Source: a virus
DNA length: 64,000 nt
Virus record (IMG/VR): IMGVR_UViG_3300020160_001176
Coordinates: 18,434 to 82,433 of that record
Strand: one strand, 5' to 3'
Below, one piece after another: positions 1 to 7,479 of the stretch (its first letter is position 1; every line of letters begins with the position of its first letter). Made by a program: the position numbers and the translations under genes. The notes beneath the pieces are model-generated. The model did not search any database and was not told the DNA's origin. It saw nothing but the letters and a program-made list of their open reading frames with translations.

Positions 1-276
1 GCATCAGTTGCTGGAACAGCTTACCAGTGGGCAAAGGCTGACTACCGTTCAGCTAAGCTACTTGTTAAGATTGATAATGCAACACACAATGAAATATCAG
101 AAATCCTATTAACACTAGATGCATCAGATAACGTAGCAATTACAGAATATGCAATTGTCGGAACTAATGGATCAAGAGGAACAATTACAGCAGAAGTATC
201 TGGTGCAGATGTTCTTGTAAAGGTAACTCCAGTAAATAACTCAACAGTTAAAGTATCTGGAACATTAATTAAATAA
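1..276 (+). CDS. Tail/fibre-like protein, C-terminal part only
   Basis: Only the last 91 codons are in the window; the frame is open from base 1 to the TAA at 274-276. The fragment is rich in Ala, Ser, Thr and Val with alternating beta-type patterns and has no catalytic motif that I recognise. It lies upstream of three more fibre-like genes on the same strand, so a distal tail protein is the likeliest reading, but no family is recognised. A hairpin follows 14 bases after the stop, so the gene may close a transcription unit that starts outside the window. Confidence 0.6.
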   Translation, partial: ASVAGTAYQWAKADYRSAKLLVKIDNATHNEISEILLTLDASDNVAITEYAIVGTNGSRGTITAEVSGADVLVKVTPVNNSTVKVSGTLIK

Positions 277-290
277 TTAAATAAAGGTTT

Positions 291-315
291 TGGGGGATTC
301 CTTAAAAATCCCCCA
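291..315 (+). terminator. Hairpin terminator, weak T tract
   Basis: A perfect 9-bp stem, TGGGGGATT (291-299) with AATCCCCCA (307-315) and a 7-base loop, lies just after the stop of the first gene. The bases after it are A-rich rather than T-rich, so termination may be inefficient. Confidence 0.5.
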
Positions 316-347
316 CAATAAAACAATTAGGGGATAAGTGAACTTAA

Positions 348-707
348 ATGGCAACAGTAAATAAGAATTTTAGAATAAAGAATGGATTAAATGTGGCTGG
401 TACAGCTACGTTTGATTCTAATATTGTATTAGGCACCGCCCCGATAGCATTTGATGAAACAACAGGGAGACTACAGGTTCAGATTAATGGAGCTTGGGTC
501 TCTTTAGCACATACAACAGATGTAGTAGATACATCTGGAGCAATTAGCTTTATGGATATTGGACTAGCAATCGATTACGATGGCAATCCAGTCTATACAG
601 TTCAGGCAAACGGGGTTGTAACAACAGCGACTAAATTCGCTGACGGCGGAACCCCTTCAACAACTTCATACGATCTATCCTTTGACTCCAGCACAATTAA
701 TGCTTAA
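348..707 (+). CDS. Short fibre-type structural protein
   Basis: 119 residues. The first 15 residues, beginning MATVNKNFRIKNGL, match the opening commonly seen in phage tail-fibre proteins (recalled from cyanophage and actinophage fibres, not searched). The body is beta-rich, with Gly-Thr-Ala repeats and no enzymatic motif. It is much shorter than ordinary fibre proteins and may be a small fibre, a fibre adaptor or the N-terminal module of a split fibre. It sits between two other fibre-like genes, and the next gene has its own promoter, so the two may be made at different levels. Confidence 0.55.
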   Translation: MATVNKNFRIKNGLNVAGTATFDSNIVLGTAPIAFDETTGRLQVQINGAWVSLAHTTDVVDTSGAISFMDIGLAIDYDGNPVYTVQANGVVTTATKFADGGTPSTTSYDLSFDSSTINA

Positions 708-722
708 TTGTAATGGGCTCAG

Positions 723-731
723 TGGTATAAT
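723..731 (+). promoter_or_regulatory. Extended -10 promoter for tail fibre gene
   Basis: TGGTATAAT is an extended -10 element with no good -35 box. The predicted start near 738 gives a leader of about 25 bases containing AAGGGG ahead of the ATG at 763. The same TGnTATAAT pattern recurs before many genes in this window. Confidence 0.55.
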
Positions 732-762
732 TTACAAATAATATAAAATAAGGGGTGGCATA

Positions 763-2565
763 ATGTCAACAGTAAGAATTCAAGTAAGAAGAGGCGTCGC
801 AGCAGACTGGACCTCAGTTAACCCAATACTAGCAGCAGGAGAAATGGGTTACGAATCAGATACAAACAAGTTTAAATTTGGTAACGGCACAGGAGCTTGG
901 AGCACACTTTCATACGGTGCATCAGATACACCTGGCGTTACAGAGATTGCACAAGATGCAATTAACACAGCGCTTACAGTTGGAACAGGTCTCACAAAGA
1001 CATATAATGACGGTGCCAACACAATTACAGTAGCAATTGATGATACAGTATGGGCAAACAAGACATACGTAGCATCAGCTATATCAACAGCTGTAGCAGC
1101 AGGTGTAGCAGGACTTCAAAGCACATCAGACGCAACATATGTTCCAGAGTCAGATAAGGGAATTGCTTACGGAGTTGCTTCACTTGATTCAACTGCCACA
1201 ATCCCAGCAGTTCAAATTAGCGACGCATCAGTAAGAAATAAGATAAGCGTTTCTGGTAATGGTATTAACTATAACTCTACAACTGGAGCTATGAGTCTTG
1301 ATTTTTCAAGCTCACCTACAGCGGTAGCTAACCAAGGATATGTTGCAACACAGCTTTCAAACATTGTTAACAGCGCACCAGGTGCGCTAGACACTCTTCT
1401 AGAGCTTTCAAATGCACTAGGATCAGATGCAAACTTTTCAACAACTGTAACAAACAGTTTGGCTACAAAGGCTCCAATTGCTTCACCAACATTTACTGGA
1501 GTAGTAACAATCCCAGCAGGTGCAATAATTGCTGACTACGATTTAATTTCAGATCGTACGACTGCAGTTTCAGGTGCTATTACAACCGCAGCAGCAGATG
1601 CTACTACAAAGGCAGATGCCGCTCAAGCAGCAGCAATTTCTGCAGCAGCAACAGATGCCACAACTAAGGCCAATGCAGCAACAACAACTGCAGCAGCAGA
1701 TGCCACAACTAAGGCAGCAGCAGCTCAAGCAGCAGCTATCACATCAGCAGCAAATACAACTGCAATTGCTAAAACAGAAGCAATCGCCGCAGCAGGAGCA
1801 GCAGCAGACACAGCTGTAGCTGGTGCAATTACAGCAGCAGCAGCAGACGCTACAACTAAGGCTTCAAATGCACAGTCTGCAGCAATTGCTGCAGCAGCCT
1901 CTGCAGCAGATACAAAGGTATCAGACCACAACGCTGATACAACAAATGTTCACGGAATTTCAGATACATCGCTTCTAGCACTTAAGTCAGAAGTTGCAGC
2001 AGTTACAGCAACAACACTAGGTCTTGGAAATGTTGATAACACAGCAGATACAGCAAAGCCAGTGTCTACAGCACAGGCTACAGCAATTGCAACTGCTAAA
2101 TCAGAAGCTATTGCAGATGCAACAGCGCAGGTAAATGCAGTTATCGCATCAGCGCCAGCAGCATTAAATACACTTGATGAATTAGCTGCAGCTCTTGGAG
2201 ACGATGCAAACTATGCAACTACTGTAACAACAGCACTTGCAGGCAAGGTCCCATCAGCTACACCAATTTCACAGAAGACAGCAAGCTACACACTTTCATC
2301 AATTAACGAAAAAGACTCAATGATTGAGATGAACGCAGCAGGAGCAACAACAGTTACAATCCCAACAGATGCAGCAGTTGCATTCCCAGTCGGTACATCA
2401 CTAGATGTTCTCAGAGTCGGAGCAGGTGCAGTAGACATCGCAGCAGCAGGTGGAGTTACAGTAAATGCAACTCCAGGACTAAAGCTTCGTGCACAGTGGT
2501 CATCAGCAACATTAATAAAGAGAGCAGCAAATACTTGGGTACTTGTTGGCGATCTGTCAGCTTAA
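763..2565 (+). CDS. Tail fibre with Mtd-type N-terminal domain
   Basis: 600 residues. Residues 1-55 (RRGVAADWTSVNPILAAGE, then ESDTNKFKFGNG) match the short beta domain found at the start of major tropism determinant and many other phage fibre proteins. Residues about 198-238 and 459-498 are two copies of one fibre repeat (SAPGALDTLLELSNALGSD and SAPAALNTLDELAAALGDD). Between them lies a low-complexity Ala/Thr/Lys segment (about 270-390) built from units like AAADATTKA, probably a coiled or extended stalk. The C-terminus looks like a small beta tip. Likely a trimeric fibre for host contact; no catalytic motif seen. Confidence 0.75.
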   Translation: MSTVRIQVRRGVAADWTSVNPILAAGEMGYESDTNKFKFGNGTGAWSTLSYGASDTPGVTEIAQDAINTALTVGTGLTKTYNDGANTITVAIDDTVWANKTYVASAISTAVAAGVAGLQSTSDATYVPESDKGIAYGVASLDSTATIPAVQISDASVRNKISVSGNGINYNSTTGAMSLDFSSSPTAVANQGYVATQLSNIVNSAPGALDTLLELSNALGSDANFSTTVTNSLATKAPIASPTFTGVVTIPAGAIIADYDLISDRTTAVSGAITTAAADATTKADAAQAAAISAAATDATTKANAATTTAAADATTKAAAAQAAAITSAANTTAIAKTEAIAAAGAAADTAVAGAITAAAADATTKASNAQSAAIAAAASAADTKVSDHNADTTNVHGISDTSLLALKSEVAAVTATTLGLGNVDNTADTAKPVSTAQATAIATAKSEAIADATAQVNAVIASAPAALNTLDELAAALGDDANYATTVTTALAGKVPSATPISQKTASYTLSSINEKDSMIEMNAAGATTVTIPTDAAVAFPVGTSLDVLRVGAGAVDIAAAGGVTVNATPGLKLRAQWSSATLIKRAANTWVLVGDLSA

Positions 2566-2593
2566 TTAGATTAAAAATAATAGGAGATAAAAA

Positions 2594-3919
2594 ATGGCAA
2601 ATAAGAAAATCGGTATTAAGTCTTCAGCTCAGGATAACTTCCTAGAGCCAAAGGCAGTCACTGGATTTACTGCCACTGGTGTTAATGGAGGGGCGTTCAA
2701 TAACGGTTCAGCGAACCTAGCTTGGACGCTTCCATCCGATTCACCAGCAGCAACACTATATACAATAGTGTCAAATCCAGCAACAACAACACAAACAACA
2801 GCTTCTACCTCAATGTCCTTTACTGGTCTTGCAGGTGGAACATCATATACATTTACAATAACTCCATCTAATGCAGTTGGCAATGGTCTTACTACTACTT
2901 CAGGTGCTACAACACCTACTACTGTTCCAGCTCAAGTAACAGGAGTTTCGGCTTCATCATCTTCAGCAGGAACGGACGTAGTTTCATGGTCTACTCCAGC
3001 AAACGGAGGATCAGCACTAGGTGCTTATTACTGGGCATCATCTGATGGAAAGACTGGTAATACAACCTCTACATCAGTTTCAGTATCACAAGAGCAAGGA
3101 ACTGCTCAGACCTACACAGTATATGCAACAAATGCAATTGGTTCAGGACAGACTTCAGGTGCATCTAATAGCATAACTACATTCTTCTCACCACCAAGCT
3201 TCTTCTCCCCACCAGGGTTCTTTTCCCCACCAGGGTTCTTTGCACCTCCAGGGTTCTTTTCCCCACCAGGGTTCTTTTCCCCACCAGGGTTCTTTGCACC
3301 TCCAGGGTTCTTTTCCCCACCAGGGTTCTTCGGTCCTCCAGGATTCTTTGCACCACCAGGGTTCTTCGGTCCTCCAGGATTCTTTGCACCACCAGGGTTC
3401 TTCTCTCCTCCAGGTTTTGGCGGATGCATAGAAGAAAACACACTTATTAAAACAACAACAGGAATGAAATCTATTAAAGATCTAGCAGTTGGAGACACAA
3501 TTGTCTCAGTAGATTTGGCTGGAATCCCACTAGTTGGCTCACAAGAAGAGTCAGAGTTTGATCTAGCACTATGGAATTCAGACAGCCTAGTTTCTTCAGG
3601 AAATGTTGAAGCAACAGTAACTTCAAAAATTGGTAAAATTGTACCGCAGGTAATGTATTTCAATGGCAACGAGTCAAAGAAAGTATCTCTAGTACAGCAT
3701 GTATTCATTAAAAGAGAAGGCATGTACCAGGTTCAAGTTTCAGCAGATATCGTTGAAGGAGACTACCTTGTTCATGTAAATGAAGACGGATCTCTTACAG
3801 ACGAGCTAATCGAATCAATCACAATGGTTGATGGAGTAGCAACAGTATATAGATTAAATACAGAACCACAAGACTGGTTCGTTGCAGATGGAATTCTGCT
3901 ACACAATTTAAAGATCTAA
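2594..3919 (+). CDS. Tail protein: Fn3 domains, PPG repeats, Hint domain
   Basis: 441 residues in three parts. Residues 20-110 and 112-195 are two fibronectin type III-like domains (TYTFTITPSNAVGNG; TYTVYATNAIGSG). Residues 197-274 are 13 tandem FF(S/A/G)PPx hexapeptides, the last residue Gly in 12 of them. Residues 278-441 form a Hint domain: Cys278 after a Gly-Gly linker, the block-A pattern CIEENTLIKT...VGDTI, His369 in the block-B position, and a C-terminal His437-Asn438. Three residues (LKI) follow, so no Cys/Ser/Thr is available for full splicing. I infer cleavage at Gly277-Cys278 through a thioester, as in bacterial intein-like domains. The start is fixed by AGGAGA ahead of the ATG. 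It directly precedes the hydroxylase operon. Confidence 0.75.
   Translation: MANKKIGIKSSAQDNFLEPKAVTGFTATGVNGGAFNNGSANLAWTLPSDSPAATLYTIVSNPATTTQTTASTSMSFTGLAGGTSYTFTITPSNAVGNGLTTTSGATTPTTVPAQVTGVSASSSSAGTDVVSWSTPANGGSALGAYYWASSDGKTGNTTSTSVSVSQEQGTAQTYTVYATNAIGSGQTSGASNSITTFFSPPSFFSPPGFFSPPGFFAPPGFFSPPGFFSPPGFFAPPGFFSPPGFFGPPGFFAPPGFFGPPGFFAPPGFFSPPGFGGCIEENTLIKTTTGMKSIKDLAVGDTIVSVDLAGIPLVGSQEESEFDLALWNSDSLVSSGNVEATVTSKIGKIVPQVMYFNGNESKKVSLVQHVFIKREGMYQVQVSADIVEGDYLVHVNEDGSLTDELIESITMVDGVATVYRLNTEPQDWFVADGILLHNLKI
3182..3415 (+). repeat. 13 tandem 18-bp units encoding FF(S/A/G)PPG
   Basis: Thirteen in-frame 18-bp repeats of the type TTCTTYKCNCCNCCAGGG run through the gene at 2594-3919. The third residue varies among Ser, Ala and Gly; the first unit ends in Ser instead of Gly. 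The near-identity of units suggests recent expansion by slippage or recombination. Each unit has an X-Pro-Pro-Gly core, the classic substrate sequence of prolyl 4-hydroxylases. Confidence 0.95.
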
Positions 3920-3945
3920 TATACAAAAGCTATTTATTTTAATAA

Positions 3946-3974
3946 TTGACATTTATATACTTAAATGTCATAAT
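3946..3974 (+). promoter_or_regulatory. Promoter of the oxygenase operon
   Basis: TTGACA (3946-3951), a 17-base spacer and CATAAT (3969-3974) form a near-consensus promoter. The start would fall at about 3981, on the first base of the next ATG, so the mRNA may be leaderless. Confidence 0.7.
3947..3970. promoter_or_regulatory. Palindromic operator candidate
   Basis: TGACATTTA (3947-3955) and TAAATGTCA (3962-3970) are perfect 9-bp inverted arms around 6 bases. They run from inside the -35 box to inside the -10 box, where a dimeric repressor would block polymerase. AT-rich arms and no T tract make a terminator unlikely. Confidence 0.5.
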
Positions 3975-3980
3975 GAATAA

Positions 3981-4688
3981 ATGATAGGCTTAATGGCAGA
4001 AATGCAAAATGATTTATCGGAGACATGGTCTTCAAAAGAACAGCTTTTCCCTGGACTTTGGGTTTACAGAGATGTAATTAAAAAAGATTTAAATCTTTCC
4101 CAAAGACTAGAGGAAGAGCTTTCTTTGTCTAGCGGATACAGATGGCAACGAGCAACTGTTGGCGGGAGTAAGAAATCTATAGACTATAGGGACTGTTTTG
4201 ATTTTAAAATTGAAAAGACAAGTTTTCCAGAAAAAGATAAGCATCAGATTGTATTTGAAAAGATATGGCAAGACTCATATGACGCACAAAATCCAGCCCT
4301 TCAAGACTATTGCAATATGTATAGCATACAAATGAATTTCTGGGAAAAAATGAACTTTATTAAGTATGGCCCAGGCAATTATTTCAAAGAGCATGCGGAC
4401 CATGGGTTTTCTTACGTATCAACAGTTTCATTAGTTGGCTATATAAACGATAACTATGTTGGTGGAGAGATTGTTTTCCCAAAACTTGGTTTACAAATTA
4501 AACCTAAAGCTGGAGACCTTTATATATTTCCTTCAACATATTTATTTTCACACGCAGCCATGCCAGTTTCTGATGGCATAAAATACTCTGTAGTAACAAT
4601 GACAGATTATAATGATAATTCTCACGGAGATGAGTTTGACAGCTTTGTTAGACTAAAAAACAAAAGTAAATTGAATATGGGAGGGTAG
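3981..4688 (+). CDS. 2OG-Fe(II) oxygenase, prolyl 4-hydroxylase-like (copy 1)
   Basis: 235 residues. A double-stranded beta-helix oxygenase of the P4H superfamily: metal ligands His138-x-Asp140 and His191, and Lys201, ten residues after the last His, placed to bind 2-oxoglutarate. The signature GYINDNYVGGEIVFP lies between them, followed by KPKAGDLYIFPS. Such enzymes hydroxylate a residue, often proline, using O2, Fe(II) and 2-oxoglutarate. It is the first gene of a compact operon and closely resembles the next gene, pointing to a tandem duplication. Start 3981 fits a leaderless mRNA; 3993, with AGG upstream, is the alternative. The true substrate is unknown. Confidence 0.85.
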   Translation: MIGLMAEMQNDLSETWSSKEQLFPGLWVYRDVIKKDLNLSQRLEEELSLSSGYRWQRATVGGSKKSIDYRDCFDFKIEKTSFPEKDKHQIVFEKIWQDSYDAQNPALQDYCNMYSIQMNFWEKMNFIKYGPGNYFKEHADHGFSYVSTVSLVGYINDNYVGGEIVFPKLGLQIKPKAGDLYIFPSTYLFSHAAMPVSDGIKYSVVTMTDYNDNSHGDEFDSFVRLKNKSKLNMGG

Positions 4689-4689
4689 T

Positions 4690-5388
4690 ATGAATCAGCC
4701 AGAAATGTTAGCGCCAGGAGTTCTTGTATATAGAAATGTATTTCCAAAAGAAATGGATTTGATTAATAGGCTTGAAGAATGTTTATCCAGAGACCCAGAT
4801 GCCGAAGGTGTTGGATACTCAGACTCACCACATGCAACTTATAAATGGAAGCAGGCCACAACTGGTTATGCTTTGAGTGATTTAAAGTATAGAGACGCAT
4901 TTGATTTTAAAATTAAGAAAAACAAGCAGGACGATGATGGCAAAAGCGCAGATCAAATTAAGCTAGAATCAATATGGGAAAATGCTAAAGATGCACAGCT
5001 AGGCCCAGTAGAAGACTATAGACAAAAATTTAACCTTGCACCACTAAATTACTGGGAGTCTTTTAACTTTGTTAAATACGGACCAGGGCAGCATTTTCAA
5101 GTACACTCTGACCACGGATACTCCTATATCTGTGTTCTATCTTCAGTCGGGTATATTAACGACGATTACGAAGGCGGGGAGTTGTTTTTTGATAAGTTTA
5201 ATTTAAAAATAAAGCCACAGGCAGGAGACCTTTATCTATTCCCTTCTTCATACTTATTCTCTCACGCCTCACTTCCAGTAACAAGCGGAACAAAGTATTC
5301 TATAGTAACAATGCTTGATTACCTAGAAGCACCACACACACCAGCATATCGAGAGATAGAGAAAAAGTATACAGATGGATATGCGTAA
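4690..5388 (+). CDS. 2OG-Fe(II) oxygenase, prolyl 4-hydroxylase-like (copy 2)
   Basis: 232 residues, the closest relative of the preceding gene along its whole length (shared KYGPG, YINDDYEGGELFF, KPQAGDLYLFPSSYLFSHA). Ligands are His139-x-Asp141 and His192, with Lys202 for 2-oxoglutarate. The start is set by GGAGGG five bases upstream; only one base separates it from the previous stop, so translation is probably coupled. Intact catalytic residues in both copies argue that the duplication was kept for two substrates or sites rather than decaying. Confidence 0.85.
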   Translation: MNQPEMLAPGVLVYRNVFPKEMDLINRLEECLSRDPDAEGVGYSDSPHATYKWKQATTGYALSDLKYRDAFDFKIKKNKQDDDGKSADQIKLESIWENAKDAQLGPVEDYRQKFNLAPLNYWESFNFVKYGPGQHFQVHSDHGYSYICVLSSVGYINDDYEGGELFFDKFNLKIKPQAGDLYLFPSSYLFSHASLPVTSGTKYSIVTMLDYLEAPHTPAYREIEKKYTDGYA

Positions 5389-6079
5389 AATAAATGTTTT
5401 TAAGACTGGCGACAATCCAGCAAAAATAGAACAAATAAAAGTAAATAGAGAATGGATGGATGAGACTGCAGACAGACATGCATATAACTGTTTCCCAGTC
5501 AGTCTATCTAATACTTTAGGATGGGGAATATCCTTCCCAGAAGACATTTCTTTTATTTGGGACGGAATATCAGACAGCCAGCCCATACACATTAAAGTAC
5601 TTTCTGGAGAAAAATATGTTCATACAAATAGGTCTAATGCAACAATAAGCTTTATAACTGGACTTACATTTAAGACTGATAAGAACACAACAATTCTAAC
5701 AATGCCAGCCCCCAACTTTTTTATAGATGGAGCACAAGCATTTACAACTTTATTAACAACATCATTTTTTTCTGGAGAAGTTCCAGTTGTATGGAGAGTC
5801 ACCTCACCAGGAAAAGTTATAACCGTAAAAGCTGGCACACCAGTTGCCGTAATACTTCCAATATCACTAAAAGAAATTAATGGATATGAGGTAGATCTTT
5901 ATGATGGCAAGGGCTATGTCGGATCGGCCTACGATGGAAGAGAATACGGAATGACAGTAGATAAGATTAATCAGTCTGGCAAGTGGGCGGGTTTCTATAG
6001 GAACGCAACTGATCATAAGGGAAAAGTTGTCGGTGAACACGAGACCAAGACTTTGAGGCTACGGGTAAATGACAAATAA
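5375..6079 (+). CDS. Unknown protein of the oxygenase operon (DUF6065-like)
   Basis: 234 residues, overlapping the previous gene by 14 bases. The sequence has PVSLSNTLGWGISFP, MPAPNFFIDGAQAF and KAGTPVAVILPISL and resembles a phage family I recall as DUF6065, function unknown; I could not verify this. It shares with the next gene a common order of motifs: a NxF/NRF block, a Thr-rich block, Phe-x-Gly, then AGTP(V/Y) and ILP/LIP. No metal or nucleotide motif is evident. Its place among hydroxylases suggests a partner, carrier or further modifying step. ATG 5381 is an alternative start. Confidence 0.6.
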   Translation: MDMRKINVFKTGDNPAKIEQIKVNREWMDETADRHAYNCFPVSLSNTLGWGISFPEDISFIWDGISDSQPIHIKVLSGEKYVHTNRSNATISFITGLTFKTDKNTTILTMPAPNFFIDGAQAFTTLLTTSFFSGEVPVVWRVTSPGKVITVKAGTPVAVILPISLKEINGYEVDLYDGKGYVGSAYDGREYGMTVDKINQSGKWAGFYRNATDHKGKVVGEHETKTLRLRVNDK

Positions 6080-6797
6080 AATAACATTTCATTCTAATAG
6101 ACTATACAACATTATTTCTGATTCGTATGCCCCGCAAACTACAAAATCTTTAATGCCAGAATGGTTTAAGGATGCTCCAAAATTTGAAATTGACCCAAAT
6201 ACCCAGGAGCCATATTTAAATACAGAGGGCGGTCCAGTAAGAACATTTAGATCATGCCCAGGACTACTTGATATATTTATAAGCGGATATGTTTACGTAA
6301 CACCATGTAATATAACTTTTAAAAAGAATACAGATGGAACTACTTTTGTAAAAACGGAAGCTGGCTATGAGGATTTTATAGGAGTGAGACAGCCAATGAA
6401 AAGTTTCCCAACACCAATTGGATGCGATGACTATCATTTTCATTGGTACCCAAACTGGGCACCATCCGTGCCAGATGGATATAGCGTAATGTACATTCAT
6501 CCAATAAATAGATTTGATTTACCATTTATTACCACTTCTGCTATAATAGATAATGATAAGATGGATACTCCTGGCCTAATGCCATTTTTTCTTAAAAAAG
6601 ATTTTGAAGGCACTATTCCAGCAGGAACACCTTACATGCAATTAATACCATACAAAAGAGAAGACTGGAAGATGGAAAAGAAATTCTATTCTAAAGATGA
6701 AATAGAAAAAAGGCACAACCAGCAGGCAAAAAAGTTTAGAACAAAAGATGGTGGAGCGTATAAGCTCAACGTCAGGTCTTTAAAGAAATATGAATAG
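6069..6797 (+). CDS. Unknown protein, distant paralogue of the preceding gene
   Basis: 242 residues, overlapping the previous gene by 11 bases. It has HPINRFDLPF, a Thr-rich stretch, FFLKKDFEGTIPAGTPYMQ and LIPYKREDWK, which line up in order with equivalents in the preceding protein, so the two are probably distant paralogues. The C-terminus is basic and charged (KRHNQQAKKF). Function is unknown; related proteins are recalled from other environmental phages near 2OG oxygenases. It is translationally coupled within the operon. Confidence 0.55.
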   Translation: MTNKITFHSNRLYNIISDSYAPQTTKSLMPEWFKDAPKFEIDPNTQEPYLNTEGGPVRTFRSCPGLLDIFISGYVYVTPCNITFKKNTDGTTFVKTEAGYEDFIGVRQPMKSFPTPIGCDDYHFHWYPNWAPSVPDGYSVMYIHPINRFDLPFITTSAIIDNDKMDTPGLMPFFLKKDFEGTIPAGTPYMQLIPYKREDWKMEKKFYSKDEIEKRHNQQAKKFRTKDGGAYKLNVRSLKKYE

Positions 6798-6804
6798 GTG
6801 AAAA

Positions 6805-7479
6805 ATGGAATATACAAAAAGAGCTAGGTTTGCAAGAATGTCAATTACCCCATCTGGTCATTTCGGTAACTCCCCAGATAATGTAGTAGAGCTAGAAGAC
6901 ATGGTTACGCTAGAAGAACAAGAATATCTTTTAAATTTTGCAAGAAACAATAAAATTTGGGATGTTACAGAATCACAGTGGAATGAAAACGGAAATATTA
7001 TTTATGACCACCGAGTATGGGAAGATAGAGTTGCAACCAAAGACTCTTTGATGAAAGCTGACCCAGAAGTTGTTAGAATATTAAACCTTGTTATAAAAAG
7101 AATGACTCCGCATATTAGAGAAAAGTTTGATGTTGAAGTTTCACCAACTGACGCAGCCATAGTAAGATGGCCAGTAGGAGCAATGCAATTCCCACATGCA
7201 GATAAAGAGCTACACGAAGGCCCAGATGCGGGAACAGAGAATGAGTTTCCTTGGTATGACATAGGAACCGTATTCTATCTGAACGATGATTACGAAGGCG
7301 GAGAGCTATTCTTTCCATTGCAAAATATAAAATTTAAGCCAAAGCCAAGGGCTGCATATTTTTTCCCAGGAGATAAGAACTATATTCATGGGGTAACAAA
7401 AGTAACAAGCGGAACAAGATATACCGCACCATTCTTTTGGACAATAACTAGATTAGGTAGAGTAGACAATGACAAATAA
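6805..7479 (+). CDS. 2OG-Fe(II) oxygenase, prolyl 4-hydroxylase-like (copy 3)
   Basis: 224 residues. Ligands His131-x-Asp133 and His195; Arg205 replaces Lys at the 2-oxoglutarate position, as allowed in the family. The signature VFYLNDDYEGGELFFP and RAAYFFPGDKNYIHGV are typical. The N-terminal half differs strongly from copies 1 and 2, so its substrate may differ. A weak leader AGGTGAAAA precedes the ATG, and it overlaps the next gene by 11 bases. Confidence 0.85.
   Translation: MEYTKRARFARMSITPSGHFGNSPDNVVELEDMVTLEEQEYLLNFARNNKIWDVTESQWNENGNIIYDHRVWEDRVATKDSLMKADPEVVRILNLVIKRMTPHIREKFDVEVSPTDAAIVRWPVGAMQFPHADKELHEGPDAGTENEFPWYDIGTVFYLNDDYEGGELFFPLQNIKFKPKPRAAYFFPGDKNYIHGVTKVTSGTRYTAPFFWTITRLGRVDNDK

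Noticed and set aside
1574-1819. Gln-rich + strand frame inside the fibre gene
   Set aside because: Out-of-frame reading of the Ala/Thr/Lys repeat; no ribosome site and unnatural composition.
763-2565. Diversity-generating retroelement target, suggested by the Mtd-type domain
   Set aside because: No reverse transcriptase, template repeat or variable repeat is present in the window; the N-terminal domain occurs in many fibres.
3182-3415. CRISPR-like regular repeats
   Set aside because: The 18-bp units run head to tail with no spacers and are in frame, encoding FF(S/A/G)PPG.
3112-3723. Long - strand frame with Asn-Pro-Gly-Gly repeats
   Set aside because: It is the antisense of the PPG-repeat gene; no ribosome site or promoter supports it, and every other gene is on the + strand.
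2594-3919. True self-splicing intein
   Set aside because: The domain is at the protein end and the residue after His-Asn is Leu, so no C-extein or splicing nucleophile exists.
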